Source: Methylumidiphilus sp963753955
Lineage (GTDB): Bacteria > Pseudomonadota > Gammaproteobacteria > Methylococcales > Methylococcaceae
Assembly: GCA_963753955.1 (NCBI GenBank)
Contig: CAVWEM010000008.1
Span: 186,001 to 250,000, forward strand
Direction of reading: 5' to 3'
DNA length: 64,000 nt
Both the position numbers and the translations under genes were made by a program. The notes beneath the pieces were generated by a model. That model ran no database searches, was not told the origin of the DNA, and saw only the letters and a list, made by a program, of their open reading frames with translations. Within the stretch, counting starts at the first letter, position 1. Each line of letters opens with the position of its first letter. Shown here one piece after another: positions 32,892-42,069 of the stretch.

Positions 32892-34562
32892 TCAGCAGCC
32901 AAATGTCACAGTGAAATCACCGGTCGCGCCCGCAGGGTCGCCGATATAGTAGTTGTAATTCCCGTATTGCATTGCCGTTTCCGGCAGAATCGTGCCGTTG
33001 TTGAGGGTCGCGACAGGTTGATCCTTCCCTCCGCCGATGACATGCCAAAGGGTCGCTGTAATCCCTGCCGGCATCCAGACAGTGATCGGGCCGGTGGGCG
33101 CGGATGCGATCTTAAAGTTGGGGCTGGAGTTATGTTTGTTGCCGCCAATCGGCCCGTTGGCGGAGGTGACTTGCGCCAATTGCGTTTGCATCGACAGCGG
33201 CAATGTCACCAAATCCCAGCGCAACCAATCCTGCGGCGTTTGCGCCCCGAGATACGGAGGCATGATCGTGCCGCTTTGCGGCTTCGCCGTCCAACCGTTT
33301 GGCGCGAGGAACAAGGCGGTGCCGCGTTTCTCGCTGAACGCGCAAACGCCATAAGTCGAGAAGTTCCATAAGGTCTCATTGTAGGCGGCATAGTCTGCAT
33401 TGTGCCAGCCAGAAGACGAAGAGCCAAACTGCCGCCAACCTTCCAATTGCATAAAATCACAACGGTCTTGCCCATTCTGGTAAGGGGATGTGCCAAAAAT
33501 CGGCTGCACCGTTGGGCCAATCAGCATAGAACACAACAGCGGTGATGGATTGGGGACGCTGTCGGAGGTGATGACCGTGCAGGGATAAGACATGCCGCTA
33601 TTCTGTCCACCTACGCCGCTGTAATGGGAATCCCAAACTTTTTGTTCAAAATTAGCTTGGACGGTGCTGGTGGTATAGGCGTAATCATAGAAGTCATAGG
33701 CGACCGTCTCGCTGCCCACCTGCGTCGGATCCATGATCAGCACAATATGCGCACCATAAACCAGATAAGTCAGCAAGACTTGCAGGTTATTCTGAATCCA
33801 ACGGTTATTCTGGTCTAGCAACGGATAGTGCGTATAGCCATTTACGGTGTATACTGGCAGGGAGTTGTTGGGTTCACCCTCCCAGCCTTTGAAAGTCAGG
33901 TTGGGCACCCATAGATTGGGTACATAAGATTGCACATAATGATCCAGCATTTGGAGCATTTGCGCATCCGTATCGAGGCAGGGTTGCGGCGCGTCATAGC
34001 CCTGCCAAAGGCTCATCCACAATTCAACGATTCTTTGGATCGAGGTCTGGTTGGCAAAGCCCACACAGAAGGGCGGAGGATTGGATGGGTTTATTGGGTA
34101 GCTGGGATTGCTCGGAATGGCATAGTTCAACACGGGATCCACGCCGCGTGCGTTGCTGGCAAACATGCTCCGCACAAAATCATAGGTGTTCGAGTAATCC
34201 GGGGCCAAGGTGACGATGGCCTGCGCTGGCGTTTCGATCAAAACCGTGATATTGGTTGAGGTCGTACCCATCGGATCACCGGAGATGACGGCGACATAAG
34301 CGTTGTTTGTGGCAGTAAAGCTGAAACTATTGGCCCCCGTGACCGGCATGTTGAAGCTAAATTTGAAAGTATTTCCTTGGCCGTCGCTGTACTGTGCGTA
34401 TCCATTGATGCTGGTTCCGGTCACGGTCACTGACTGGGTGCTGCCATCGGCGGAGATGGACGAAGGCGCAAGATTTTTATCCGAACCATTGTTCAAGCCG
34501 CTTTGGCTGTTGATCGCAAAAGTGCTGGATGTTATATTGCTGAAGATCAATGTCATCTGCAT
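32892..34562 (-). CDS. unknown protein with a beta-rich N-terminal domain
   Basis: A 556-residue protein upstream of and parallel to the alpha-2-macroglobulin gene, 6 bp apart. I start at ATG 34562 (MQMTLIFSNITSSTFAINSQ). The first 115 residues are beta-rich and rich in S, T and N, and recall the aegerolysin/ET79 crystal-protein sandwich, by eye only. The remainder is rich in W, Y, P and N, with several spaced cysteines (PPFCVGFAN, QPCLDTD, YPCTVI, LLCSML) that could form disulfides. No signal peptide is evident. Function is unknown. Confidence 0.6.
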   Translation of the reverse strand: MQMTLIFSNITSSTFAINSQSGLNNGSDKNLAPSSISADGSTQSVTVTGTSINGYAQYSDGQGNTFKFSFNMPVTGANSFSFTATNNAYVAVISGDPMGTTSTNITVLIETPAQAIVTLAPDYSNTYDFVRSMFASNARGVDPVLNYAIPSNPSYPINPSNPPPFCVGFANQTSIQRIVELWMSLWQGYDAPQPCLDTDAQMLQMLDHYVQSYVPNLWVPNLTFKGWEGEPNNSLPVYTVNGYTHYPLLDQNNRWIQNNLQVLLTYLVYGAHIVLIMDPTQVGSETVAYDFYDYAYTTSTVQANFEQKVWDSHYSGVGGQNSGMSYPCTVITSDSVPNPSPLLCSMLIGPTVQPIFGTSPYQNGQDRCDFMQLEGWRQFGSSSSGWHNADYAAYNETLWNFSTYGVCAFSEKRGTALFLAPNGWTAKPQSGTIMPPYLGAQTPQDWLRWDLVTLPLSMQTQLAQVTSANGPIGGNKHNSSPNFKIASAPTGPITVWMPAGITATLWHVIGGGKDQPVATLNNGTILPETAMQYGNYNYYIGDPAGATGDFTVTFGC

Positions 34563-34739
34563 TTTGAATGTCCCGTGAAGTTGCTTTGAAGGAGGCGGCG
34601 GAATACGCAAAGACCCTGGTTGAAATGGGACTTTACAGGAATAATATCAATCGACTGGACACCCATTCCGGGGCAATGATGGGCTTGGGGTCAAATCCTG
34701 TCAAGCAATTAAAATCGATAATAGGAGATGTGGGCCGCC

Positions 34740-35789
34740 ATGCGATACCGTCCATTGGGAAACACCGACATTCAAGTCAGCGTCATTGGCCTAGGCACCA
34801 TGACCTGGGGTGAGCAGAACACCGAGGCGGAAGGCCACGCGCAACTGGACACGGCCTTGGGCCTGGGGGTGAATTTCATCGATACCGCCGAGATGTATTC
34901 GGTACCGCCGCGCCCGGAGACTTATGGCGCGACCGAGGCGATCATCGGCGCGTGGTTCAAGCAGCGCAACAACCGTGACCAGGCCATCCTGGCGACCAAG
35001 GCCGCAGGCCCGGCCAAGCTGCTGCCACAGGCGACCCATATACGCGGCGGCGTCTCGCACTTCAACCGCCAGAACCTGGAAGAGGCGCTGGAAGGCAGCC
35101 TGCGCCGACTGCAAACGGATTATATCGACCTGTACCAATTGCACTGGCCGGATCGCCCGACCAACCACTTTGGCCGCTTGGGCTACAGCCACGAGCCGGA
35201 CGAATTCACAGTGCCGATCCTGGAGACCTTGGAAGTGCTGGCCGGGTTCGTCAAGGCAGGCAAGGTGCGGCAAATCGGCGTGTCCAACGAGACACCCTGG
35301 GGGGTGGCGGAATTTTTGCGACATGCCAGGGAACAAGGCTTGCCGAGGATCGTCAGCATCCAAAACCCCTACAGCCTGCTCAACCGGACGTTTGAAATCG
35401 GTTTGTCCGAATTCGCCCACCGCGAGCAGGTCGGCTTGCTGGCCTATTCGCCCCTGGCCTTCGGTGTGTTAAGCGGCAAGTATCTGGGCGGGGCTCGGCC
35501 TGAAGGCGCGCGGTTGACCTTGTTCGAGCGCTTCGCCCGCTACAACAGCCCGCAGGCGCAGGCGGCTACCCAGGCTTATGTGGATCTCGCCAAAGAACAC
35601 GGCCTGGATCCCGCGCAACTGGCCTTGGCCTATGTCAACACCCGCCCGTTCCTGACCAGCACCCTGATCGGCGCGACCAGCTTGGCGCAGTTGGAAACCG
35701 ACATCGCCAGCATGGATGTCCGGCTTTCGGCGGAAGTGCTGGAGCGGATCGAGGCAATCCATTCGGCCTATCCAAACCCCAGCCCCTAA
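34740..35789 (+). CDS. Tas-type NADP-dependent aldo/keto reductase
   Basis: A 349-residue aldo/keto reductase TIM barrel. The start MRYRPLGNTDIQVSVIGLGT, the catalytic D and Y in NFIDTAEMYSVPP, the lysine in ILATKAAG, and YIDLYQLHWPDRPTN are those of the Tas subfamily. Substrate is not determined by sequence. I chose ATG 34740 for the conserved N-terminus; an ATG at 34728 is in frame and lies directly on an AGGAG. It is followed after 10 bp by the amidase, so a two-gene operon is likely. Confidence 0.9.
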   Translation: MRYRPLGNTDIQVSVIGLGTMTWGEQNTEAEGHAQLDTALGLGVNFIDTAEMYSVPPRPETYGATEAIIGAWFKQRNNRDQAILATKAAGPAKLLPQATHIRGGVSHFNRQNLEEALEGSLRRLQTDYIDLYQLHWPDRPTNHFGRLGYSHEPDEFTVPILETLEVLAGFVKAGKVRQIGVSNETPWGVAEFLRHAREQGLPRIVSIQNPYSLLNRTFEIGLSEFAHREQVGLLAYSPLAFGVLSGKYLGGARPEGARLTLFERFARYNSPQAQAATQAYVDLAKEHGLDPAQLALAYVNTRPFLTSTLIGATSLAQLETDIASMDVRLSAEVLERIEAIHSAYPNPSP

Positions 35790-35799
35790 GGAAAATCCA

Positions 35800-36657
35800 A
35801 TGAGCAAACATCGCGTCGCAGCGATCCAATACGCCGCAGGCATCGATGTGTCGGCCAATTTGGAGACTGCCGCAGGACTCGTCGCGCAGGCCAAGGCCGA
35901 AGGCGCGGGCTTGGTCGTGCTGCCGGAAAACCTCGCCTTGATGGGCCACAAGGACACCGACAAGCTGGCTTATGCCGAAGTCGATGGTGACGGCCCGATC
36001 CAGGATTTTCTCGCCGATCTGGCCGACAAAAACAAAGTCTGGCTGGTCGGCGGGACGATCCCGATCCAGGCCTCGCCCGGCAAGGTCTATGCCGCAAGCC
36101 TCGTGTTCGACAGCGACGGCAACTGTGTCGGGCGCTATGACAAGATCCACCTGTTCGATGTGGACCTGCCGGGCAGCGGCGAGCAATACCGCGAATCTTC
36201 CGCCATCGCCCCCGGCGACAAGCCTTTGGTCATGGACAGCCCGTTCGGCAGACTGGGCGTGACGGTCTGCTACGACCTGCGTTTTCCCGAACTCTACCGC
36301 CAACTGGCCGATGCCGGGGCCGAAATCTTCGCCGTCTCCGCCGCCTTCACCGCGAAGACCGGCGCGGCGCATTGGGAGTTGCTGCTACGGACGCGGGCAG
36401 TGGAAAACCTGGCCTATGTCATCGCCTCCGGGCAAGGCGGGCTGCATGAAAATGGCCGGGAAACCTATGGCAACAGCCTGGTCGTCGATCCTTGGGGGAC
36501 GGTCTTGGCGCGGCTAGGCACTGCGCCGGGTGTGGTGGTGGCCGAGATTGATTTGGACAGCCAACGCCAGCAACGGGAAACCTTTCCCGCCCTTGCCCAT
36601 CGCCGGCTGGATTCGACGCGCTTTCAGACGGCGGACGATTTGGCTAGTTTGGATTAA
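35800..36657 (+). CDS. carbon-nitrogen hydrolase, Nit1/deaminated-glutathione amidase type
   Basis: A 285-residue nitrilase-superfamily amidase with the complete triad: E43 (LPEN), K115 (YDKIHLFD) and C157 (VCYDLRFPELYR). The CYDLRFPELYR motif and length match the Nit1 branch, whose known activity is hydrolysis of deaminated glutathione. ATG 35800 lies just after the reductase stop. The 3' end overlaps that of the converging glutamate dehydrogenase gene by four bases. Confidence 0.88.
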   Translation: MSKHRVAAIQYAAGIDVSANLETAAGLVAQAKAEGAGLVVLPENLALMGHKDTDKLAYAEVDGDGPIQDFLADLADKNKVWLVGGTIPIQASPGKVYAASLVFDSDGNCVGRYDKIHLFDVDLPGSGEQYRESSAIAPGDKPLVMDSPFGRLGVTVCYDLRFPELYRQLADAGAEIFAVSAAFTAKTGAAHWELLLRTRAVENLAYVIASGQGGLHENGRETYGNSLVVDPWGTVLARLGTAPGVVVAEIDLDSQRQQRETFPALAHRRLDSTRFQTADDLASLD

Positions 36658-39600
36658 ACGCCGCAACATTCAGCCAGATTATCCAATTCCACGCCCAGCG
36701 CGAAATAGGGCAGGAGGGAAGCCGCGCCCGCCTCGTCCGTCTCCCGCCGCAGATGTTGCCAGCGCCGCAGGCGCTGCCGCCCACCGCGCTGGATGATGAA
36801 CGCTTGCGGGTCGCTTTGGCCGGCTTCGGACAAGGCTCGGGCCAAGCGGGCCAAGTTGTGGCGGAAGCGCCCCTTGAGCAGCGCTTGCGCCCGCCTTTCC
36901 CAAGCATCCCGCGCCGCCACCCGATCTAGCAAAGGCTCGATCCCCGCCAGCCCTAAGCATTCGGCGACCGCCCGGTAACGCCGCGCCGCCTCTGGCAGTG
37001 ACACCTGGGCTTGTGTGGCCAGATCGGCAAGCAGGGGAAAATCGCCCAGTCGATCCAACAGCGCCATCCAGCATCCCATTCGCCCGGCAAGTCCTTGCCG
37101 CTCCAGCCCTGCCTTTTCTTCCTCGAACGCTGTCCGTTCCGCCGGGGCCAGGGTTTCGGGAAGAAAGTCCAGGTATTGCCGCCAATGCGCTTGCCAAGCC
37201 GGGATCGTCTCCTGGCCAAGTGGCCGTCCTTGCCCCAATGACCAGCGGCAATAGTCGGCCAGCAGATCTTCAAGCCCCAACAGATGCCTGTGCTGGCGTT
37301 CGGCGGGTAGCGAATCCTCCAGTTCGCGGATCTTGCCGCGCACGGAAGGGCCGTCGAGGATTCCGTCGAAAGCCAGGTAAGCATTGACGGCATCGGCCAA
37401 CGAGCTGCCGTCTGGCTCTTCCACCCAGGCGAGGAATCCGCAGCCGGCTTGGTTGATGACGGTGTTGGTCAACGCGGTGGCGGTGATCTCCCGGGCCAGG
37501 GAGTGGCCGGCCAGATCTTCGGCATAGCGTTCGCGCAATGCCTGGGGGAAGTAAGCGGCAAGCCAAGGCTGGAGGCAGAGGGGCTTGGCATCCATCACTT
37601 TTGATCCCCCCTTTGCAAAAGGGGGGTTAGGGGGGATTTCGAGAAAGCCAGGCTTTTCCAACAGGGCTTGCTTGAGCGCCAATTTGCTGTGGAGCATCAG
37701 CATGGCGAGTTCCGGGCGGGCGAGGCTTTTGTCCTGCCGCGCCAGGACTTCCTTATGTGTGGGGAAGGATTCGGCGGCGCGATCCAATTCCCCGGCGTTC
37801 GCCAGCCGCTCTGCGGCTTCCATGAAGGGCGCGGCGTCGCGGCGGCAGCGCTCCAGATCCAGCGAGAGGCAACGGCTCTGCCGGTTGTTGTCAGCCAGCA
37901 CTTGGCGGCAGACTTCGTCCGTCATCGCCTCTAGCCACTGGTCGCGTTCCCTGCCGTCGGCGACGGCACCCCGCCGTTCCAGCCCCGCCATGAGGATTTT
38001 CAAATTCACTTCATGGTCGGACAAGTCCACGCCGCCGGAATTGTCCACCGCGTCGTTGTTGATCCTGCCGCCCGCCCGCGCGAATTCGATCCTGGCTTTT
38101 TGGGTGAAGCCTAGGTTCGCGCCTTCGCCGACCACCTTGGCCCGCAATTGGCTGGCGTCCACCCTGACCGCGTCGTTGGCGCGGTCGCCGACTTCCGCGT
38201 GGGTTTCCGCGCTGGCTTTGACATAGGTGCCGATGCCACCCAGCCATAGCAGATCGACCGGCGCAGCCAGCAACAGGCAGACCAGCCCTTCGCCGTCGAT
38301 GGAGTCGTACGACGTGCCTAGCCATTCGCGCACGGGCGCGGCCAGCGGAATATCCTTGGCGTTGCGCGGGAAAACGCCGCCGCCCGGTGAAATCAGGCTG
38401 CGGTCGTAATCGTCCCAAGTGGAGCCTGGCAGGTCGAACAGACGCTGGCGCTCGCGCAGGGAAACCTCGCCGCCCGGCGCGGGGTCGAGAAAAATGTGCT
38501 TCGCGCCGAAGGCGGCTTTGAGGCGGATCGAGGCCGACAGCAACATGCCGTTGCCGAACACATCGCCATCCATGCTGCCGATGCCGACCACCGTGAACGG
38601 CTGGCCGATGTCACGGCCCAGTTCGCGGAAATGCCGCCGGACGCATTCCCAAGCGCCACGGGCGGTGATGCCCAGCTTTTTATGGTCGTAGCCATGGCTG
38701 CCGCCGCTGGCGAAAGCGTCGCCCAGCCAGAAGCCATATTCCCGGCTGATGGCGTTGGCCGTGTCGGACAGATGGGCAGTGCCCTTGTCGGCGGCGACCA
38801 CCAGATAAGGGTCGTCGCCGTCGTAGGCCAGCACACCAGGAGGACGGGCCATGCCGGCGTCGGTGATAGTGTCGGTCAGATCCAAAAGCCCCCGGATCAA
38901 CGTGGCATAGGCTTCGCCGGCCAGGGGCTGGCACTCTTCGCGGTTGCGGCAAGGGGTCTTGACGATGAAGCCGCCTTTCGCGCCGTGTGGCACGATCAGC
39001 GCATTTTTGATCGTCTGGGTGCGCATCAGGCCGAGGATTTCATTGCGGAAATCATCCGGGCGGTCTGACCAGCGGATGCCGCCCCGCGCCACCTTCGCCC
39101 CGCGCAGGTGGATGCCCTCCATCTTGGCGGAATGCACATAGATTTCAAACAAAGGGCCGGAGGAGGGCAGGTCGAGGATGCCTAAGCTGCCGATTTTGAA
39201 CGCCAGGAAATAATCCTGCCCATTACGCCGCCGGTAGTGGTTGGTGCGCAAAGTGGCGTCGATCAGGTTGAAGAGCTCGCGCAGGAGTTGGTCTTCCACG
39301 CTATCGGCCACCGCGTCCAAGGCTGCGGCGATTTCCATCCGCACGGCGGTGAGCGCGTCTTCATCATCGCTTGCGGGCCTGTGCGGATCGAAGCGGGCTT
39401 GGAAATAGCGGTGCAACAGCAGGACGATGGACGGATTATGCAGCAGGGCTTGTTGGAAGCTCTCGCGGCTGAAACGGCTGCCCAACTGCAAGCAGTAATT
39501 GCGGTAGCCCCGGAACACCTCGATTTCACGGGCCGCAAGCCCGGTCAGCGGCAGCAGCCCGTTCAGCCCGTCGTTCTCCAGCCGTCCGGCCAGCAGATCC

Positions 39601-40016
39601 CGCAGGGCTTCCAGCAGGTTTTTCTTCAGCCCCGAAAGCGGCAGCGCCTCCGGCTGCGCGGGCTGCACCGAGAAGCTGGTGACCAGCAAGAACTGGCCCG
39701 GCAAGGGCAGGGCAAACTGGACATGGTCGGCCACACGCAGGCCAAGGCCGGCCAGGAACGGCATCAGTTCGTCGAGAAATCGCCCGCGCAGACTGTACAG
39801 CCGCAGCCAATGCCGGTGTCCGGCTTTCCATAATTCAAACGCATCTTCCCCGGACTCGGCGACCCGCCGCAAATGCAGCACGTCCCTACCCGCCAATCGC
39901 GGCGGCGTCACTTCGCGGTAACCTGGGGGAAAGCCGCGCCGTAGCGGCCGGCAAGGGCCAATCCGTTCTCTTTGCCTGCGGCGCGTCGTAGGAAACGGCG
40001 GAAGAGTTGATCCCAT
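36654..40016 (-). CDS. NAD-dependent glutamate dehydrogenase, large type
   Basis: About 1120 residues of the large NAD-GDH family (oxidative deamination of glutamate). Conserved features are KVARGGIRWSDRPDDFR, MRTQTIKNALIVPHGAKGGF with the catalytic lysine, DPAPGGEVSLRERQRL, and the Rossmann stretch VGEGANLGFTQKARIEF. It is shorter than the 1600-residue form and nearer the 115-kDa form known from Janthinobacterium. I start at ATG 40016; a TTG at 40049 overlaps the upstream toxin gene. An in-frame interspersed repeat inserts IPPNPPFAKGGSK near residue 800 (37606-37640). Confidence 0.88.
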   Translation of the reverse strand: MGSTLPPFPTTRRRQRERIGPCRPLRRGFPPGYREVTPPRLAGRDVLHLRRVAESGEDAFELWKAGHRHWLRLYSLRGRFLDELMPFLAGLGLRVADHVQFALPLPGQFLLVTSFSVQPAQPEALPLSGLKKNLLEALRDLLAGRLENDGLNGLLPLTGLAAREIEVFRGYRNYCLQLGSRFSRESFQQALLHNPSIVLLLHRYFQARFDPHRPASDDEDALTAVRMEIAAALDAVADSVEDQLLRELFNLIDATLRTNHYRRRNGQDYFLAFKIGSLGILDLPSSGPLFEIYVHSAKMEGIHLRGAKVARGGIRWSDRPDDFRNEILGLMRTQTIKNALIVPHGAKGGFIVKTPCRNREECQPLAGEAYATLIRGLLDLTDTITDAGMARPPGVLAYDGDDPYLVVAADKGTAHLSDTANAISREYGFWLGDAFASGGSHGYDHKKLGITARGAWECVRRHFRELGRDIGQPFTVVGIGSMDGDVFGNGMLLSASIRLKAAFGAKHIFLDPAPGGEVSLRERQRLFDLPGSTWDDYDRSLISPGGGVFPRNAKDIPLAAPVREWLGTSYDSIDGEGLVCLLLAAPVDLLWLGGIGTYVKASAETHAEVGDRANDAVRVDASQLRAKVVGEGANLGFTQKARIEFARAGGRINNDAVDNSGGVDLSDHEVNLKILMAGLERRGAVADGRERDQWLEAMTDEVCRQVLADNNRQSRCLSLDLERCRRDAAPFMEAAERLANAGELDRAAESFPTHKEVLARQDKSLARPELAMLMLHSKLALKQALLEKPGFLEIPPNPPFAKGGSKVMDAKPLCLQPWLAAYFPQALRERYAEDLAGHSLAREITATALTNTVINQAGCGFLAWVEEPDGSSLADAVNAYLAFDGILDGPSVRGKIRELEDSLPAERQHRHLLGLEDLLADYCRWSLGQGRPLGQETIPAWQAHWRQYLDFLPETLAPAERTAFEEEKAGLERQGLAGRMGCWMALLDRLGDFPLLADLATQAQVSLPEAARRYRAVAECLGLAGIEPLLDRVAARDAWERRAQALLKGRFRHNLARLARALSEAGQSDPQAFIIQRGGRQRLRRWQHLRRETDEAGAASLLPYFALGVELDNLAECCGV
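37606..37640. repeat. palindromic repeat in frame inside glutamate dehydrogenase
   Basis: CCCCCC-TTTGCAAAA-GGGGGG-TTAGGGGGGATTT, the same element as in pbpC (20234-20265). Read in the gene's frame it gives NPPFAKGG, a peptide well known from this repeat family. The frame is kept. Confidence 0.8.
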
Positions 40017-40039
40017 GACTCGGTAGGAGGATTCAAGCC

Positions 40040-40429
40040 TTATCTCCAAGTGTTTGCCATGACTTCTTGTGTGACTTTCGCCATACTGAGTTTGTCGGTG
40101 GCGACCACCTGTCCGTCCGGCAGATGTTTGTGGTGCGGAAAGCTTGGCAGATCGCGAAAATGCGGCGTGCTGTCGTAGCGGAATCGTAGATGGTTCTCTC
40201 CGTCCTGACAGTGATAGCGATAATCGAGATGGGCCAATTCGCCATCAACAATCACCACGGCTTCATGAATTTCTAGCAAGTCCCCGTTCGAGGCGCGGAG
40301 CCGGATTCGCAGATTGGCCCGTTCCGGCGTCAGAATTTCTTCAACATAACGTTCCACATGTGTATCGCCACACTGAAGGATAGCGTGTTCGATGCCACCG
40401 AGATAATTTTTCAATGCCTCATGCGGCAT
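40040..40429 (-). CDS. DUF6516-type toxin
   Basis: A 129-residue protein with the family pattern VVIVDGELAHLDYRYHCQDG, HLRFRYDSTPHFRDLPSF and HHKHLPDGQVV. These are toxins of small type II modules. It overlaps the upstream antitoxin frame (40419-40625) by 11 bp. The frame appears intact. Confidence 0.75.
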   Translation of the reverse strand: MPHEALKNYLGGIEHAILQCGDTHVERYVEEILTPERANLRIRLRASNGDLLEIHEAVVIVDGELAHLDYRYHCQDGENHLRFRYDSTPHFRDLPSFPHHKHLPDGQVVATDKLSMAKVTQEVMANTWR

Positions 40430-40625
40430 GTTTCAACCTGTTTTCAAATTCCTGGCGTAAGCTGAGATAGTGTCGGTAATCGTTCGCCCATTCCACATGG
40501 TCTGCGTCGTCCGATAGCAGCCCCTGGCTGTATTGATGGAAAAACTCCTCGGAATCCATGTGTTCCCGAATTTCGTGCAAACTGAGACGTTTGCTCACTG
40601 CAATCAAGGCATCAAGGACTACCAA
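40419..40625 (-). CDS. putative antitoxin paired with the DUF6516 toxin, start uncertain
   Basis: A 68-codon frame from TTG 40625. It continues the plausible coding stretch KTDDPILVVLDALIAVSKRL, which extends further upstream with no ATG, so the annotated start is not secure; one base may be missing near 40640. The body is helical and acidic (LHEIREHMDSEEFFHQYSQG, YLSLRQEFENRLKHAA). Overlap with the toxin gene supports the pairing. Confidence 0.6.
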   Translation of the reverse strand: MVVLDALIAVSKRLSLHEIREHMDSEEFFHQYSQGLLSDDADHVEWANDYRHYLSLRQEFENRLKHAA

Positions 40626-40779
40626 TATTGGATCGTCTGTTTTCGCATGCTGACCTCATTACCAATGAAAGAGCCAAGGCAACATCTGGCCTCTGCTTTA
40701 TACCCAAGACAATTTCCCAATGCCGGATTTCGATCATCCCGGACTCCGCAAATTCCGTCCGGGCTAGCTTAAGTTTATG

Positions 40780-40878
40780 ATCCTAAAAACGGCAGTTGCC
40801 TGCCCCCAAAACCCGTTCATGCTTCGACAGGCTCAGCACGAACGGCTTTTTCTGCGTTGCAACTGCCGTTTTTAGGAT
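40780..40878. repeat. 99-bp element with perfect 20-bp terminal inverted repeats
   Basis: It starts ATCCTAAAAACGGCAGTTGC and ends with its exact reverse complement. Inside is the arm TTCATGCTTCGACAGGCTC..AGCACGAACGG, itself a palindromic repeat. Non-coding. The form is that of a miniature inverted-repeat element. Confidence 0.75.
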
Positions 40879-40949
40879 GATAGACCGCGTGGGCAGATGA
40901 TAAGGCCGTTGCCGTCTGGGCCAAGCCACATAGCGGCAACTGACGGTAG

Positions 40950-41105
40950 CCGGGGGTTTCAACCCCCGGAACGCGACAAGGCGCGGGTTCCGTCGCGTAG
41001 CGACGGCTGAAATACTCGGCAACGCAATCGGTCGCGGCGTCTTTCAACCGTCGCTATGCGACGGATCGCCTCCTTCCGCCACATTCCGGGGGTTAAAACC
41101 CCCGG
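40950..41105. repeat. pair of CCGGGGGTT hairpins
   Basis: CCGGGGGTT-TC-AACCCCCGG (40950-40969) and CCGGGGGTT-AA-AACCCCCGG (41086-41105) bracket a stretch with CGTCGC..GCGACGG palindromes. I see no gene between 40640 and 41168; this and the 99-bp element fill most of that gap. Confidence 0.65.
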
Positions 41106-41168
41106 CTAATCTCGGTGGCCGCTATGCGGCCTAACCGCGCAGATTCCTTTAAATCAATGACTTGCCGG

Positions 41169-41369
41169 CTAAGTTGGAGCATTGGGTTTCAAACCCCGTC
41201 GCGCCATTTCCATACCCCAGCCCGCTTCGTAGAACCTTCTTTGAACGGCCTTTGGCAAAGATTCTGTAGTGAACTCTAGCATTGCGTAATCCTCTATACG
41301 ACAATTGTAAATATAGGCGTAAATCTTGCGTTTTGGATCAGGCATGTGGTCAGGTTTTACCTTTTCCAT
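41169..41369 (-). CDS. small hypothetical protein
   Basis: A 66-codon frame starting with ATG: MEKVKPDHMPDPKRKIYAYI, then IYNCRIEDYAMLEFTTESLP and QRRFYEAGWGMEMARRG. It is basic and soluble. The family is not recognised. It lies among decayed toxin-antitoxin genes and repeats, so it may be a fragment or a small partner protein. Confidence 0.4.
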   Translation of the reverse strand: MEKVKPDHMPDPKRKIYAYIYNCRIEDYAMLEFTTESLPKAVQRRFYEAGWGMEMARRGLKPNAPT

Positions 41370-41566
41370 CCGCTGTTTTTTAAGATTCGGCTGTTCAGTG
41401 AATGGTATTCCCCTAGGTGGCGGACTCCAATCATCTTACAATCCGTAACTGTCGCTGGCGACATGGACGTGTCGGAACGCTACCGCGCCAGACAACAAAA
41501 GGCAAGACCTAGCCACCATTTTTTCTTGAGATCCAATTCAAACCAACTTGCCGCAGTCTGGAAGGG

Positions 41567-42069
41567 ATGTTGGCGTCCATTCGCGGCATCCAAGAACGGC
41601 ACCCTATCCAACCTGTCACCCAAGAAGACATCGACCGCTTCAAGCGCGAGGGTCGGCTTTGATCGTGGTCGATACGCATCTGGCCGTCTGCCTGCTGCTG
41701 CCGGGCAACGCCGACCACCGTGCCGAGCAGGTACGGCCAAGGACAGCCGTTGGGTTGTTCCGGGGTTGCTCTTCTTGGAATTCAAGAACGTGCTGGCGGG
41801 TCACTACGGCGGGGGCTGATGAGCCTGAAAGATGCCGCCGCTTATATGCCGAAGCCGAGGCGGTGCTGGAAAAGGCACCGTTTTCTGCCAGCCACGAGCG
41901 CGTCCTCGAACTATCCCTAGCCTCTGGCTGTCCGTCTTACGGCTGCGAGTTCGTCGGTTTGGCCGAGATGCTGGACATCCCGCTGGCCACAACAGACCGG
42001 CAAGTGTTGCAGGTATTTCGAGTGTCAATCCACCCGCAAAACCACCATGCTGACATCATCCTGGAATGA
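41567..42069 (+). pseudogene. VapBC-type (PIN-domain) toxin-antitoxin module, frameshifted
   Basis: The C-terminus of an antitoxin (GIQERHPIQPVTQEDIDRFK, ending at 41662) overlaps a PIN-domain toxin that begins IVVDTHLAVCLLLPGNADHR. The toxin continues in three different frames: DSRWVVPGLLFLEFKNVLAG, then MSLKDAAAYM, then AEAEAVLEKAPFSASHERVL and FVGLAEMLDIPLATTDRQVL. All expected PIN pieces are there (D, E, D positions), so decay is by several single-base shifts and not deletion. It overlaps the 3' end of the phosphatase gene on the other strand. Confidence 0.75.

Noticed and set aside
34568..34813. A plus-strand frame before the aldo/keto reductase (MSREVALKEAAEYAKTL...)
   Set aside because: It runs on into the reductase gene in the wrong frame, has no recognised family and no clear ribosome site. 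It may be a fragment of something, but I could not support it.
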